A stretch of 64,000 bases of DNA from Lachnospiraceae bacterium (GTDB lineage Bacteria; Bacillota; Clostridia; Lachnospirales; Lachnospiraceae): the NCBI GenBank assembly GCA_016283575.1, contig JAEEND010000022.1, positions 124,001 through 188,000 of the forward strand, read 5' to 3'. Shown here piece after piece: positions 18,232-26,671 of the stretch; position 1 is the stretch's first letter, and each line of letters opens with the position of its first letter. The notes beneath the pieces were generated by a model. It did not search any database, was not told the DNA's origin, and saw nothing but the letters and a program-made list of their open reading frames with translations. A program made the position numbers and the translations under genes.

Positions 18232-19428
18232 TTGGATTATCTTGTTAAAAAATATAGAATTGCATCTTTTGGAATTGCTGCCATTAATATTTTATTGTTA
18301 CCGGGCATAGCATTTCTTTATAATAAAACCCTTGGTGAAATATTAAGGATTGAAGGCTTTTCGATTCTTTTTACATTGGGTTTTCTTTATGTGCTTTTCT
18401 ATAATTTTAAACTTAAAAGATTTGACTATGATAATCTCGAACATCCCTACAGATTTTTCCTGATTTTTTTTATTTCATTCGCTCTTTCAATGGTTTTTCC
18501 CTTAATAGATGAAAAGGGATGGGTATTTTTATCCATTGCCATTGCTATTTCTTTATTTTCAAACAGCTTTATCGGTTTGTATTGTTTAAGCGGCCTTACT
18601 TTTTTTACAATTCTTTTATCAAATAGCGGTAATGCCGTAACCTTTTTCGTTTATTTTTTGAGTGCTTTCATAGGCATTATTTTATTTAGTGACATAGATC
18701 AGAATTTCAGTGTTGGACATTCCATTTTTATATCCTCACTGTATCTATTTATCCTTGAGTCCTTCGGCTTTGTAATGCTTGAAAATAAGGATCTGACTGC
18801 AGAATCCTTTATAATGCCCATAGTTAATATCATGATCAATGCCATAGTATTATTTGGATTTTTAAAGAGCTTTAATGCCCTTGTAGTCAACAAATACAGA
18901 AACAGATTCTTAATATTAAATGACCAGGAATATTTCCTTATCAGAAATATGAAAGAAAAATCAAAGAAGGATTATTTAAGAAGCATACATTCTGCTTATC
19001 TTTCCGAAAGAATAGCAAAAGCCGTCGGCTGTAATGTGGATGTTTGTAAGAATCTTGCTTATTATCATCGCATAAATAAGGCTTTCAATTTATCAAATGA
19101 AGGCTGTAAAAAGCTGTTTATCGAAAATCAGTTTCCGCCTGAAGCGATCATTGCTTTAACGGACTTTTTAAAGAGAGATTCTAATCTTGAATCAAAAGAA
19201 TCCTGTATTGTATATCTTGCCGACCGTCTTATTTCCGACATTCAGGCGATTTTGGATAATAATAAATCAAGTAAAGAAAAAACGGACTACGTCAGTGTTA
19301 TAAATAAGCTTTTTGAAGATGAGACCGTTAAGAAAACTCTTTCCGAGAGCCTTCTTTCTTTAAGAGATATTAAGATTGCAAGAGAGATAATGTTAAAGGA
19401 AAAACTGTATTATGACTTTTTACGTTGA
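18232..19428 (+). CDS. Degenerate PgpH/YqfF-like 7TM-HD membrane protein, probably catalytically dead
   Basis: 398 residues, TTG start directly after the phoH stop with AGGAG 10 bases upstream. Seven or so transmembrane helices (about 10-225) precede a cytoplasmic domain. The position between phoH and ybeY and the phrases HSAYLSERIAKAVG, AYYH and FIENQ identify it with PgpH (c-di-AMP phosphodiesterase). The extracellular 7TMR-HDED domain is missing. His253 is kept, but the HD pair is His279-Arg280 (YYHRINK instead of the usual YYHDIGK), and the NPHD and later His ligands after FIENQ are absent. Loss of c-di-AMP hydrolysis is inferred; a binding or scaffold role remains possible. Confidence 0.75.
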   Translation: MDYLVKKYRIASFGIAAINILLLPGIAFLYNKTLGEILRIEGFSILFTLGFLYVLFYNFKLKRFDYDNLEHPYRFFLIFFISFALSMVFPLIDEKGWVFLSIAIAISLFSNSFIGLYCLSGLTFFTILLSNSGNAVTFFVYFLSAFIGIILFSDIDQNFSVGHSIFISSLYLFILESFGFVMLENKDLTAESFIMPIVNIMINAIVLFGFLKSFNALVVNKYRNRFLILNDQEYFLIRNMKEKSKKDYLRSIHSAYLSERIAKAVGCNVDVCKNLAYYHRINKAFNLSNEGCKKLFIENQFPPEAIIALTDFLKRDSNLESKESCIVYLADRLISDIQAILDNNKSSKEKTDYVSVINKLFEDETVKKTLSESLLSLRDIKIAREIMLKEKLYYDFLR

Positions 19429-19918
19429 TAATGAGATTGATTATGGTTTTGATTTTCCCGTTGAAGAATTGATTAAAGAATTGACGGAAACCGTATTAAA
19501 AGAAGAAAATGTGCCTTTTAATAACATTTCTTTAAATGTTACTTTTACCGATGATGCCGAAATTCACCGCATCAATCGTGAATTCAGGGATATGGACAGG
19601 TCCACGGATGTTTTATCCTTTCCTGCGATAGATTTTGATGCTCCCGCGGACTTTAACGGAATAGAGGAGGGCGATATTAATTATTTCGATCCTGAAACCC
19701 ATGAGCTTATTCTCGGTGATATCATGATTTCTGTTGAGCACGCGGAAATGCAGGCAAAAGAATATAATCATTCTTTTAAGCGCGAGATTGCTTTTTTAAT
19801 TACTCATTCTTTACTTCATCTGCTTGGATACGATCATATGGAGGAAGAAGAACGCCTTGTGATGGAAGAAAAGCAGGAATTGATCTTAAATAAATTAGGA
19901 ATTACAAGAGAGATTTAG
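19412..19918 (+). CDS. ybeY: Endoribonuclease YbeY (16S rRNA maturation, quality control)
   Basis: 168 residues. The metal site H-x3-H-x5-H is clear in THSLLHLLGYDHMEEEE near the C-terminus, preceded by the conserved NREFRDMDRSTDVLSFPA and ILGDIMIS. A short acidic insert (about 70-87) precedes the ILGDI motif. The start lies 17 bases inside the PgpH-like gene. The dgkA-cdd-era genes that often follow in Firmicutes are not here. Confidence 0.94.
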   Translation: MTFYVDNEIDYGFDFPVEELIKELTETVLKEENVPFNNISLNVTFTDDAEIHRINREFRDMDRSTDVLSFPAIDFDAPADFNGIEEGDINYFDPETHELILGDIMISVEHAEMQAKEYNHSFKREIAFLITHSLLHLLGYDHMEEEERLVMEEKQELILNKLGITREI

Positions 19919-19920
19919 TT

Positions 19921-21564
19921 TTGGAGCATAATAATAAAAGATTTAACAATTTCATAGTACAGGGCGGTATTCTTGCCATGGCCGGTGTTCTTGTGAGGAT
20001 TCTCGGCCTTCTTAAAAGAATTCCTCTTGCATATATTATCGAAGATGTCGGAAACAGTTATTATTCCGCAGCTTATGAGATCTATAATATAGTGCTTACA
20101 ATTTCTTCTTACGGCATTCCTCTTTCCGTATCAAAGCTTGTTTCCGCAAGAGTAGGAAAGGGGCAATATAAAAATGCCGAAAAGATTTTTAAATGCGCTT
20201 TGATCTTTGCACTTGTATCAGGTACCGCATCAAGCGTCCTTGTTTATATATACAGCGGTAATTTATCAAGACTTATGAATGAACCCATGAGCGAGATGGC
20301 GCTCAGAGTATTAGCACCTACACTTTTTGTCGTTGCCGTTATGGGCGTGTTCAGAGGCTATTTCCAGGGCGTAGGAACCATGGTGCCAACAGCTTTTTCA
20401 CAGCTTATTGAGCAGGTTGTTTTAATTACCGTAAGTTTATCAAGCGCATATTTCTTAAGTATCAGAGGCGCAAAGATCGGCGCTCTTTTACAGAATAAAT
20501 ATTATAAGAATGCCTATGGAGCCGCAGGAGCCACTTTAGGATGTTCTGTCGGCGCCCTTGCATCCCTTATTTTTTTGATTGCTCTGTATAATGCATATAG
20601 CAGAAAAAATAAAAAGCTTATATTACGTGATGAAACGGAGTACGAAGAAAGTACTTTAAATGTATTTAAGGCGCTTATCTTTACCATTGTTCCCGTAGTT
20701 ATCAGCTCAACGGTCAATAATATTTCCAATTTCCTTGATCAGTATATTCATAACAGAGTTATGGTTGAAAAGGGATTGCTTGATATTAAATCCGTAAATT
20801 GGGGTATTTATTCGGGAAAATACCTGGTTCTTATCGGAGTACCCATAGCTATGGCAAATGCCATGGGAGCATCAAGTGTTCCCACCATTTCTGCCATAAT
20901 GCGTAAAAAGAATTATGAAGAAATATGCAGTAAGATCGGAAGCGTAATAAGGATCACCTTGATGATCTCCATTCCTTCGGCGATCGGTCTTTCCGTAATG
21001 GCACCCTCTGTAATGTATTTACTTTTTTCAAGCACCGGTGAAGTCGGACCGAATCTTGTGAGAATCGGTTCCTTCGGTATTATATTCTTTTCTTTTTCAA
21101 CCCTTACAAACGGTATTTTGCAGGGTATGAGCAAGATGTTTAAACCTATTATCCATGGGCTTATAGCAATTGTGATCCATGTATCATTGCTTCTTGCACT
21201 TCTTTATTTAACAGACTGGAATATTTATGCCGTTGCATTTTCCAATAATTTCTTTTCGCTTGTTATCTGTATCCTTAACCTTTATTCAATCCACAAGGCC
21301 GTAGGATACAGGCAGGAAGTTAAAAAAACCTTTATTGTGCCCGTTGTTTCTGCTGCCATAATGGGAGCCGTATTATACTTATTTGATTTCTTATTTATGA
21401 GAAACGGCTTCAGCAGGATACTTATTTTAGTAAGTATAATGATCGGTGTGATCGTTTATTTTATATTCATGATCATGTTTAAAGGCATCACCGAAAAAGA
21501 AATTTTAATGCTTCCCGGCGGAAGATATATCTATAAACCACTTCATAAATTGCATATTTTATAA
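19921..21564 (+). CDS. Polysaccharide/lipid flippase of the MOP superfamily (SpoVB/MurJ-like)
   Basis: 547 residues with about 14 predicted transmembrane helices. The N-terminal FIVQGGILAMAGVLVRILGLLKRIPLAYIIED-type opening and the RGYFQGVGTMVPTAFSQLIEQ segment are typical of the SpoVB/MurJ branch, which flips lipid-linked peptidoglycan or polysaccharide precursors. The start is TTG, two bases after the ybeY stop, with AGAGAG upstream. Substrate is unknown; lipid II is plausible given that cell-envelope genes are frequent in the window. Confidence 0.85.
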   Translation: MEHNNKRFNNFIVQGGILAMAGVLVRILGLLKRIPLAYIIEDVGNSYYSAAYEIYNIVLTISSYGIPLSVSKLVSARVGKGQYKNAEKIFKCALIFALVSGTASSVLVYIYSGNLSRLMNEPMSEMALRVLAPTLFVVAVMGVFRGYFQGVGTMVPTAFSQLIEQVVLITVSLSSAYFLSIRGAKIGALLQNKYYKNAYGAAGATLGCSVGALASLIFLIALYNAYSRKNKKLILRDETEYEESTLNVFKALIFTIVPVVISSTVNNISNFLDQYIHNRVMVEKGLLDIKSVNWGIYSGKYLVLIGVPIAMANAMGASSVPTISAIMRKKNYEEICSKIGSVIRITLMISIPSAIGLSVMAPSVMYLLFSSTGEVGPNLVRIGSFGIIFFSFSTLTNGILQGMSKMFKPIIHGLIAIVIHVSLLLALLYLTDWNIYAVAFSNNFFSLVICILNLYSIHKAVGYRQEVKKTFIVPVVSAAIMGAVLYLFDFLFMRNGFSRILILVSIMIGVIVYFIFMIMFKGITEKEILMLPGGRYIYKPLHKLHIL

Positions 21565-21572
21565 GAGGGCCT

Positions 21573-22784
21573 ATGAAAAAAGTATGTATTGTGGGAGGCG
21601 GAGCCTCCGGTATGGTAGCTGCCATTGAAGCTGCCAGACGCGGAAATGAAGTAACCGTTTTTGAAAAGAAGGATTCTGTTGGTAAAAAGCTTTTAGCAAC
21701 GGGTAACGGTCGTTGTAATTTCACCAACATGAATATGAGTGAAAAATATTATTATACCGATAATCCGGATTTTATTAAGAAAACCTATGACAGATTCGGT
21801 AACAGAGATCTGATACTCTATATGATGGGACTGGGATTACTCAGTAAAGTCAAGAACGGTTATGTATATCCCGCATCGGAGCAGGCATCTACGGTTCTTG
21901 ATTCCCTTCTTTATGAGCTGTTTGATTTGAATGTAAATATAATAACCAATAAAACGGTAACGGAAATCATACCTAAAAATAAAGGATATGAGATATGCCT
22001 TGAAGGCGGAGAAAAGTATTCATTTGATAAAGTAATCCTTTCAGCAGGGGGCCGCTCGGGTCTTCCCAAAAAGGAGCATTGTAATTCCTATGAATTATTG
22101 GAAAAGCTTAATATAAAATATACAAGGCTTTATCCCGCACTCACTCAGGTTAAGGCAATAAACATAGATTTAAAGCCCTTATCGGGAGTAAGATCCGATT
22201 GTAATCTTCATGTATTTTCTGATGGTGAATTACAGATTTCCGAAGAGGGGGAAGTATTATTTACGGACTTCGGTCTTTCCGGGATAGTAACCTTTCAGGT
22301 CAGCCATTTTGTGGCAGAGATGGAAGATAAGAAGGTTCCTGTTACCATTGTGCTTGACTTGATCCCGGGCATTGACTATGAGGAATTCGAAGATATCATC
22401 AAGCAAAGGATGCTTCTTTTTAAGGACAGAACCATAGAAGAATTTTTCGCAGGGATCCATAACAGGAAGCTTAATGAATTTATAATAAAGCTTCATGATC
22501 TTGATCTTCATGAAAAGGTTTCTTCGTATGATATTGAAACCATAGTTGAATGTGCTTTAAATTATAAGGAATTTATGGTACCTGTTAAAGGTGTTAAGGG
22601 ATATGATTCTTCTCAGGTTACGGCAGGAGGCATTCCTACCGATCTCATCACTGAGAATTTTGAACTTAAAAGTCATCCCGGGCTTTTTGTTACGGGAGAG
22701 CTAATTAATGTTGACGGTATTTGCGGAGGCTTCAATTTGCAATGGGCCTTTAGTTCAGGTTTTATTGCCGGCAACATGGTTTAG
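21573..22784 (+). CDS. HI0933/YhiN-family FAD-dependent oxidoreductase
   Basis: 403 residues. The N-terminal Rossmann FAD motif VCIVGGGASGMVAAIEAARRG is complete, followed by the family's GKKLLATGNGRCNFTN and, at the C-terminus, QVTAGGIPTDLI and VTGELINVDGICGGFNLQWAFSSGF. The family is conserved but its substrate is not known to me. It is 8 bases from both the flippase and the second FAD protein, so all three appear co-transcribed. Confidence 0.85.
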   Translation: MKKVCIVGGGASGMVAAIEAARRGNEVTVFEKKDSVGKKLLATGNGRCNFTNMNMSEKYYYTDNPDFIKKTYDRFGNRDLILYMMGLGLLSKVKNGYVYPASEQASTVLDSLLYELFDLNVNIITNKTVTEIIPKNKGYEICLEGGEKYSFDKVILSAGGRSGLPKKEHCNSYELLEKLNIKYTRLYPALTQVKAINIDLKPLSGVRSDCNLHVFSDGELQISEEGEVLFTDFGLSGIVTFQVSHFVAEMEDKKVPVTIVLDLIPGIDYEEFEDIIKQRMLLFKDRTIEEFFAGIHNRKLNEFIIKLHDLDLHEKVSSYDIETIVECALNYKEFMVPVKGVKGYDSSQVTAGGIPTDLITENFELKSHPGLFVTGELINVDGICGGFNLQWAFSSGFIAGNMV

Positions 22785-22792
22785 GAGGATAT

Positions 22793-24424
22793 ATGCTTTT
22801 AATATCTCAGGTAAAACTGAAACCGGGTTATTCAATGATGGAGCTTGAAGCCAAAATAGCATCCATCCTTAAAGTACTGCCTGAAGACATTAAATCTTTG
22901 TCCCTTGAAAAAGAATCAATTGATGCAAGAAAAAAGCCTGATGTTTTTATGGTTTTGAATGTCTTATGCGATGTTCGTCATGAAGATTCGGTACTTAAAA
23001 GAATACATTCCGATCAGGTAAAAAAATATGAACCTGTTGAATATAAATATTCAGTTACCGGAACTCATGAATTAAAGAATCGCCCGGTAATTGTAGGCGC
23101 AGGACCCGCAGGCTTATTTGCTGCATATTTCTTATCCATGGAAGGTTATAAACCGCTCCTTATAGAACGTGGTTTCGATGTTGATTCTCGCTTAAAGGAT
23201 GTTGAAGAATTCTGGAATACCGGTGTCCTTAAGCCGGGTTCCAATGTCTTATTCGGAGAAGGAGGCGCAGGCACTTTTTCCGACGGCAAATTAAACACTT
23301 TGATCAAAGATAAATTCGGCCGCAACAGAAAGGTTTTGGAAATATTTGTAAAAGCCGGTGCGGATCCTAAAATCCTTTATGAAAATAAGCCCCATATCGG
23401 AACCGATGTTTTGACCAAGGTCGTTAAAAACATCCGTGAAAATATAATCTCCATGGGCGGTGAAGTAAGATTTAATGCGGAACTTACGGGAATCCATGAA
23501 GAAAACGGTGTTTTAAAATATATAGAAGTAAACGGCATTCAAAAGCTCCCCTGTGATTGTCTTATATTAGCTATCGGACACAGTGCAAGAGATACATTTA
23601 AAATGCTTCATGATTCAAATGTCCATATGGAATCCAAGGATTTTGCCGTAGGTTTAAGGGTTGAACACAGACAGGATAAGATAAACAAAGCCCTTTACTC
23701 AAACGATCCGGAGGTATTAAAAAAACTTCCTCCCGCATCATATAAGCTTGCGGCAAAAACGGAAGAAGGCAGGGGCGTATATTCATTCTGCATGTGTCCC
23801 GGAGGCTTTGTTGTTAATTCTTCAAGCGAAAAAGGATATCTTTGCATAAATGGAATGAGCTATTCCAAAAGAAACGGTAATAATGCAAACTCGGCCATTG
23901 TTGTGACTGTAGGAAAAGAAGATTTTGGTTCCGATGATGTATTAGCCGGTGTTGAGTTTCAAAGAAAGCTGGAAAAGAAAGCTTTTGAAACAGGTAACGG
24001 CTTTATTCCCGTGGAACATTACGGAAATTTCAAGGCGGAAGTCAGGGGAGAAGTGAATCTCTCCGACAGTGATGTTGATACGCTTTTTTCTTTTTCACCT
24101 GAAACAAAGGGAAGATATACTTTTGCAAAAGTCAGTGAAATCTTGCCATCTTCGATAAATAAGGCTATTATTGAAGGAATGGAGCATTTTGATAAGATCA
24201 TTCCCGGGTTCGCCGATGATTACACATTGGTATGCGGCGTGGAAACAAGAACCTCTTCACCGGTTCGCATTACAAGAGATGATGATTTTGTTTCTTTAAA
24301 TGTGAAAGGTATGTATCCTTGCGGTGAAGGAGCCGGTTATGCAGGAGGTATCACCTCTGCTGCAATGGACGGCATGAAGGTTTTTGAAAAGATCATTGCA
24401 AAATATAAGCCCATTTCGGAGTAA
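22793..24424 (+). CDS. Uncharacterised FAD-dependent dehydrogenase (COG2509 type)
   Basis: 543 residues. An N-terminal domain of about 95 residues precedes the FAD motif VIVGAGPAGLFAAYFLS (about 100-116). The family signature FGEGGAGTFSDGKLNT follows at about 158-173, and the C-terminal PCGEGAGYAGGITSAAMDG closes the FAD site. Substrate and pathway are not known. AGGAGG precedes the ATG, and the gene follows the HI0933-type gene by 8 bases. Confidence 0.83.
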   Translation: MLLISQVKLKPGYSMMELEAKIASILKVLPEDIKSLSLEKESIDARKKPDVFMVLNVLCDVRHEDSVLKRIHSDQVKKYEPVEYKYSVTGTHELKNRPVIVGAGPAGLFAAYFLSMEGYKPLLIERGFDVDSRLKDVEEFWNTGVLKPGSNVLFGEGGAGTFSDGKLNTLIKDKFGRNRKVLEIFVKAGADPKILYENKPHIGTDVLTKVVKNIRENIISMGGEVRFNAELTGIHEENGVLKYIEVNGIQKLPCDCLILAIGHSARDTFKMLHDSNVHMESKDFAVGLRVEHRQDKINKALYSNDPEVLKKLPPASYKLAAKTEEGRGVYSFCMCPGGFVVNSSSEKGYLCINGMSYSKRNGNNANSAIVVTVGKEDFGSDDVLAGVEFQRKLEKKAFETGNGFIPVEHYGNFKAEVRGEVNLSDSDVDTLFSFSPETKGRYTFAKVSEILPSSINKAIIEGMEHFDKIIPGFADDYTLVCGVETRTSSPVRITRDDDFVSLNVKGMYPCGEGAGYAGGITSAAMDGMKVFEKIIAKYKPISE

Positions 24425-24428
24425 GTTT

Positions 24429-24629
24429 ATGAATATGGATGAAAAAATCAAAAGGATCAATGAGCTCTATCACCTGTCACAGGAAAGAGCTTTGACCGAT
24501 GAAGAAAAGGATGAACAGAACAAGCTTCGCCGGGATTACATTGATTCGATTAAAAGCGGCTTAAAGGCTCAGCTTAATAATATTTCCATTGTGGAAAAGG
24601 ACGGCAGTGTGACATCGCTTAAAAGGTAA
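24429..24629 (+). CDS. DUF896 (YnzC-like) small protein
   Basis: 66 residues. It matches the DUF896 pattern: KIKRINELYHLSQERALTDEEK followed by EQNKLRRDYIDSIK, a helical hairpin. Related Bacillus proteins include YnzC and the SOS-operon YneB/YnzC neighbourhood. I chose ATG 24429 because GGAG lies 7 bases upstream; the longer frame from 24384 lies inside the FAD gene. The molecular role is not established. Confidence 0.85.
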   Translation: MNMDEKIKRINELYHLSQERALTDEEKDEQNKLRRDYIDSIKSGLKAQLNNISIVEKDGSVTSLKR

Positions 24630-24637
24630 GGACGGTT

Positions 24638-25246
24638 ATGGAAGGCAAAGAGGAAATTCGGAAAAGATTACTGGAATACAGGGACAGTATTTCATCTAAA
24701 GATTGGGACAGCATGTCCTGTAAAATCATGAGACTCATTCAGAAATCCAAGATTTACAATGAATGTGATGCTCTTTTATGCTATGCGGATTATCATGCGG
24801 AGGTAGGAACCCTTCTTTTGATCGAGGATGCATTATTACGAGGAAAGAAAGTTTTTCTTCCTAAGGTCATGGAATCTTACGATGAATCAAAAATGGATTT
24901 TTTTGAGATCAGCTCAACCTATGAGCTTGTAGAAGGCTATAAAACCATTAAAGAGCCCGTATTTAATCCACAGCGTAAATTTGATTCTAAATCAGGCAAG
25001 TTCAAAAAAGTATTAATGCTGGTTCCCGGCGTTGCTTTTGATCTTGAAGGCAATCGAATCGGATATGGTAAGGGGTATTATGACAATTATTTAAAAGAAT
25101 ATCCCGAGATACTTACAGTAGGTATCTGCTTCTCAAATCAGATACTTGATAAGATCCCCTTCGAGGACTGTGATATAAGACTTGATTATGTTATAAGCGA
25201 AAAAACATCTTCGGATTATATCGAAAAAATGCGTTTTAAAGGTTAG
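24638..25246 (+). CDS. 5-formyltetrahydrofolate cyclo-ligase
   Basis: 202 residues. It converts 5-formyl-THF to 5,10-methenyl-THF with ATP, returning stored folate to the one-carbon pool served by fhs and folD in this window. Visible motifs: the N-terminal KEEIRKRLLEYRD, the KVFLPKV stretch, and the substrate/ATP motif VPGVAFDLEGNRIGYGKGYYD at about 128-148. Four bases separate it from miaB. Confidence 0.92.
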   Translation: MEGKEEIRKRLLEYRDSISSKDWDSMSCKIMRLIQKSKIYNECDALLCYADYHAEVGTLLLIEDALLRGKKVFLPKVMESYDESKMDFFEISSTYELVEGYKTIKEPVFNPQRKFDSKSGKFKKVLMLVPGVAFDLEGNRIGYGKGYYDNYLKEYPEILTVGICFSNQILDKIPFEDCDIRLDYVISEKTSSDYIEKMRFKG

Positions 25247-25249
25247 TTT

Positions 25250-26650
25250 ATGTTAAACAGTGAAGAATTACTTCAGGTTTCCTATGTAGAGAAATTAAAG
25301 GAAATCGTCAAAAAGAAAGAAAATGAAATGGGTCGAAAGCTTACCTGCAATGTGGTAACCTTCGGCTGCCAGATGAATGCCAGGGATTCCGAAAAGCTTC
25401 TTGGCATATTAAAGGCTGCGGGCTTTAGTGAAACAGAATCTGAAGACGCAGACTTTGTTATTTTTAATACCTGTACCGTAAGAGATAATGCAAATCAGAG
25501 AGTTTACGGTCGTCTTGGTGCTCTTAAGCCTTATAAAAAGAAGAACCCCAATATGAAGATAGGTCTTTGCGGATGCATGACCCAGGAGCCTTCTGTAATA
25601 GAAAAGCTTAAAAAGAGTTATTCTTTTGTGGATTTAATATTCGGAACTCATAATATTTTCTGCTTTGCGGAGCTTTTATGTAAAATGTACGAGACCGACG
25701 AGCAGATAATAGAGATCTGGGAATCCACCGATAAGATTGTTGAAAATCTTCCTGTAGACAGGAAATATTCTTTTAAATCCGGAATCAATATTATGTTCGG
25801 ATGCAATAATTTCTGTACCTACTGTATCGTACCCTATGTTCGAGGAAGAGAGCGAAGCCGTGAAACTTTTGAAATAATTGAAGAAATCAGGAATCTTGTG
25901 GCTGACGGAGTATCGGAAGTAATGCTTCTTGGCCAGAACGTAAATTCATACGGGAAGAATCTTGAGAATAAAGTAACATTTCCCGAACTTTTAAAGATGG
26001 TTGAAGAAATTGACGGTCTTGAACGCATCAGATTCATGACTTCTCATCCCAAGGATCTATCCGATGATCTGATTGAAGTCATGAAGAACTCAAAGAAAAT
26101 CTGTACACATATTCATTTGCCTCTTCAATCAGGTTCTGACAGGATCTTAAAGGCAATGAACCGCAGATATACAAAAGAAGATTATTTGAAACTTGTAGAT
26201 AAAATTCGGGCTGCGATCCCTGATATTTCCATTACGACGGATATTATCGTAGGTTTCCCGGGTGAAACAAGAGAAGATGTTCTTGAAACCATCGATGTAA
26301 TAAATAAAGCCCGTTTTGATAATGCCTTTACTTTTGTATATTCAAAAAGAACCGGAACGCCTGCAGCTTCAATGCCGGATCAGGTGCCCGAAGAAGAGGT
26401 TAAAGAAAACTTCAATCTTGTATTATCCGCAGTTCAGGATATGGCAAGAAAACGTACCGAAAGATTTATGGGACGTACGGTCAAAGTGTTGTGCGAAGAA
26501 AAGAATGAACAGGATCCTTCCATGATGGATGGCAGAATGTCCCATAATACAGTGGTTCATTTTAAGGGTGATGAATCAATGATCGGTAAGTATTTTGATG
26601 TAAAGCTTACCGAATTCCACGGTTTTTATTATACCGGAGAGATTATTTGA
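25250..26650 (+). CDS. miaB: tRNA-2-methylthio-N6-dimethylallyladenosine synthase
   Basis: 466 residues. This radical-SAM methylthiotransferase adds the methylthio group to i6A37 of tRNA. The UPF0004 domain has its three cluster cysteines (VTFGCQMNARDSE, NTCTVRDNA, GLCGCM), the radical-SAM motif is CNNFCTYC at about 185-192, and a C-terminal TRAM domain follows. MiaA, which makes its substrate, is encoded 4.6 kb downstream in the same direction. Confidence 0.96.
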   Translation: MLNSEELLQVSYVEKLKEIVKKKENEMGRKLTCNVVTFGCQMNARDSEKLLGILKAAGFSETESEDADFVIFNTCTVRDNANQRVYGRLGALKPYKKKNPNMKIGLCGCMTQEPSVIEKLKKSYSFVDLIFGTHNIFCFAELLCKMYETDEQIIEIWESTDKIVENLPVDRKYSFKSGINIMFGCNNFCTYCIVPYVRGRERSRETFEIIEEIRNLVADGVSEVMLLGQNVNSYGKNLENKVTFPELLKMVEEIDGLERIRFMTSHPKDLSDDLIEVMKNSKKICTHIHLPLQSGSDRILKAMNRRYTKEDYLKLVDKIRAAIPDISITTDIIVGFPGETREDVLETIDVINKARFDNAFTFVYSKRTGTPAASMPDQVPEEEVKENFNLVLSAVQDMARKRTERFMGRTVKVLCEEKNEQDPSMMDGRMSHNTVVHFKGDESMIGKYFDVKLTEFHGFYYTGEII

Positions 26651-26671
26651 TCAAAGTGAGAGTGTGGGGTA

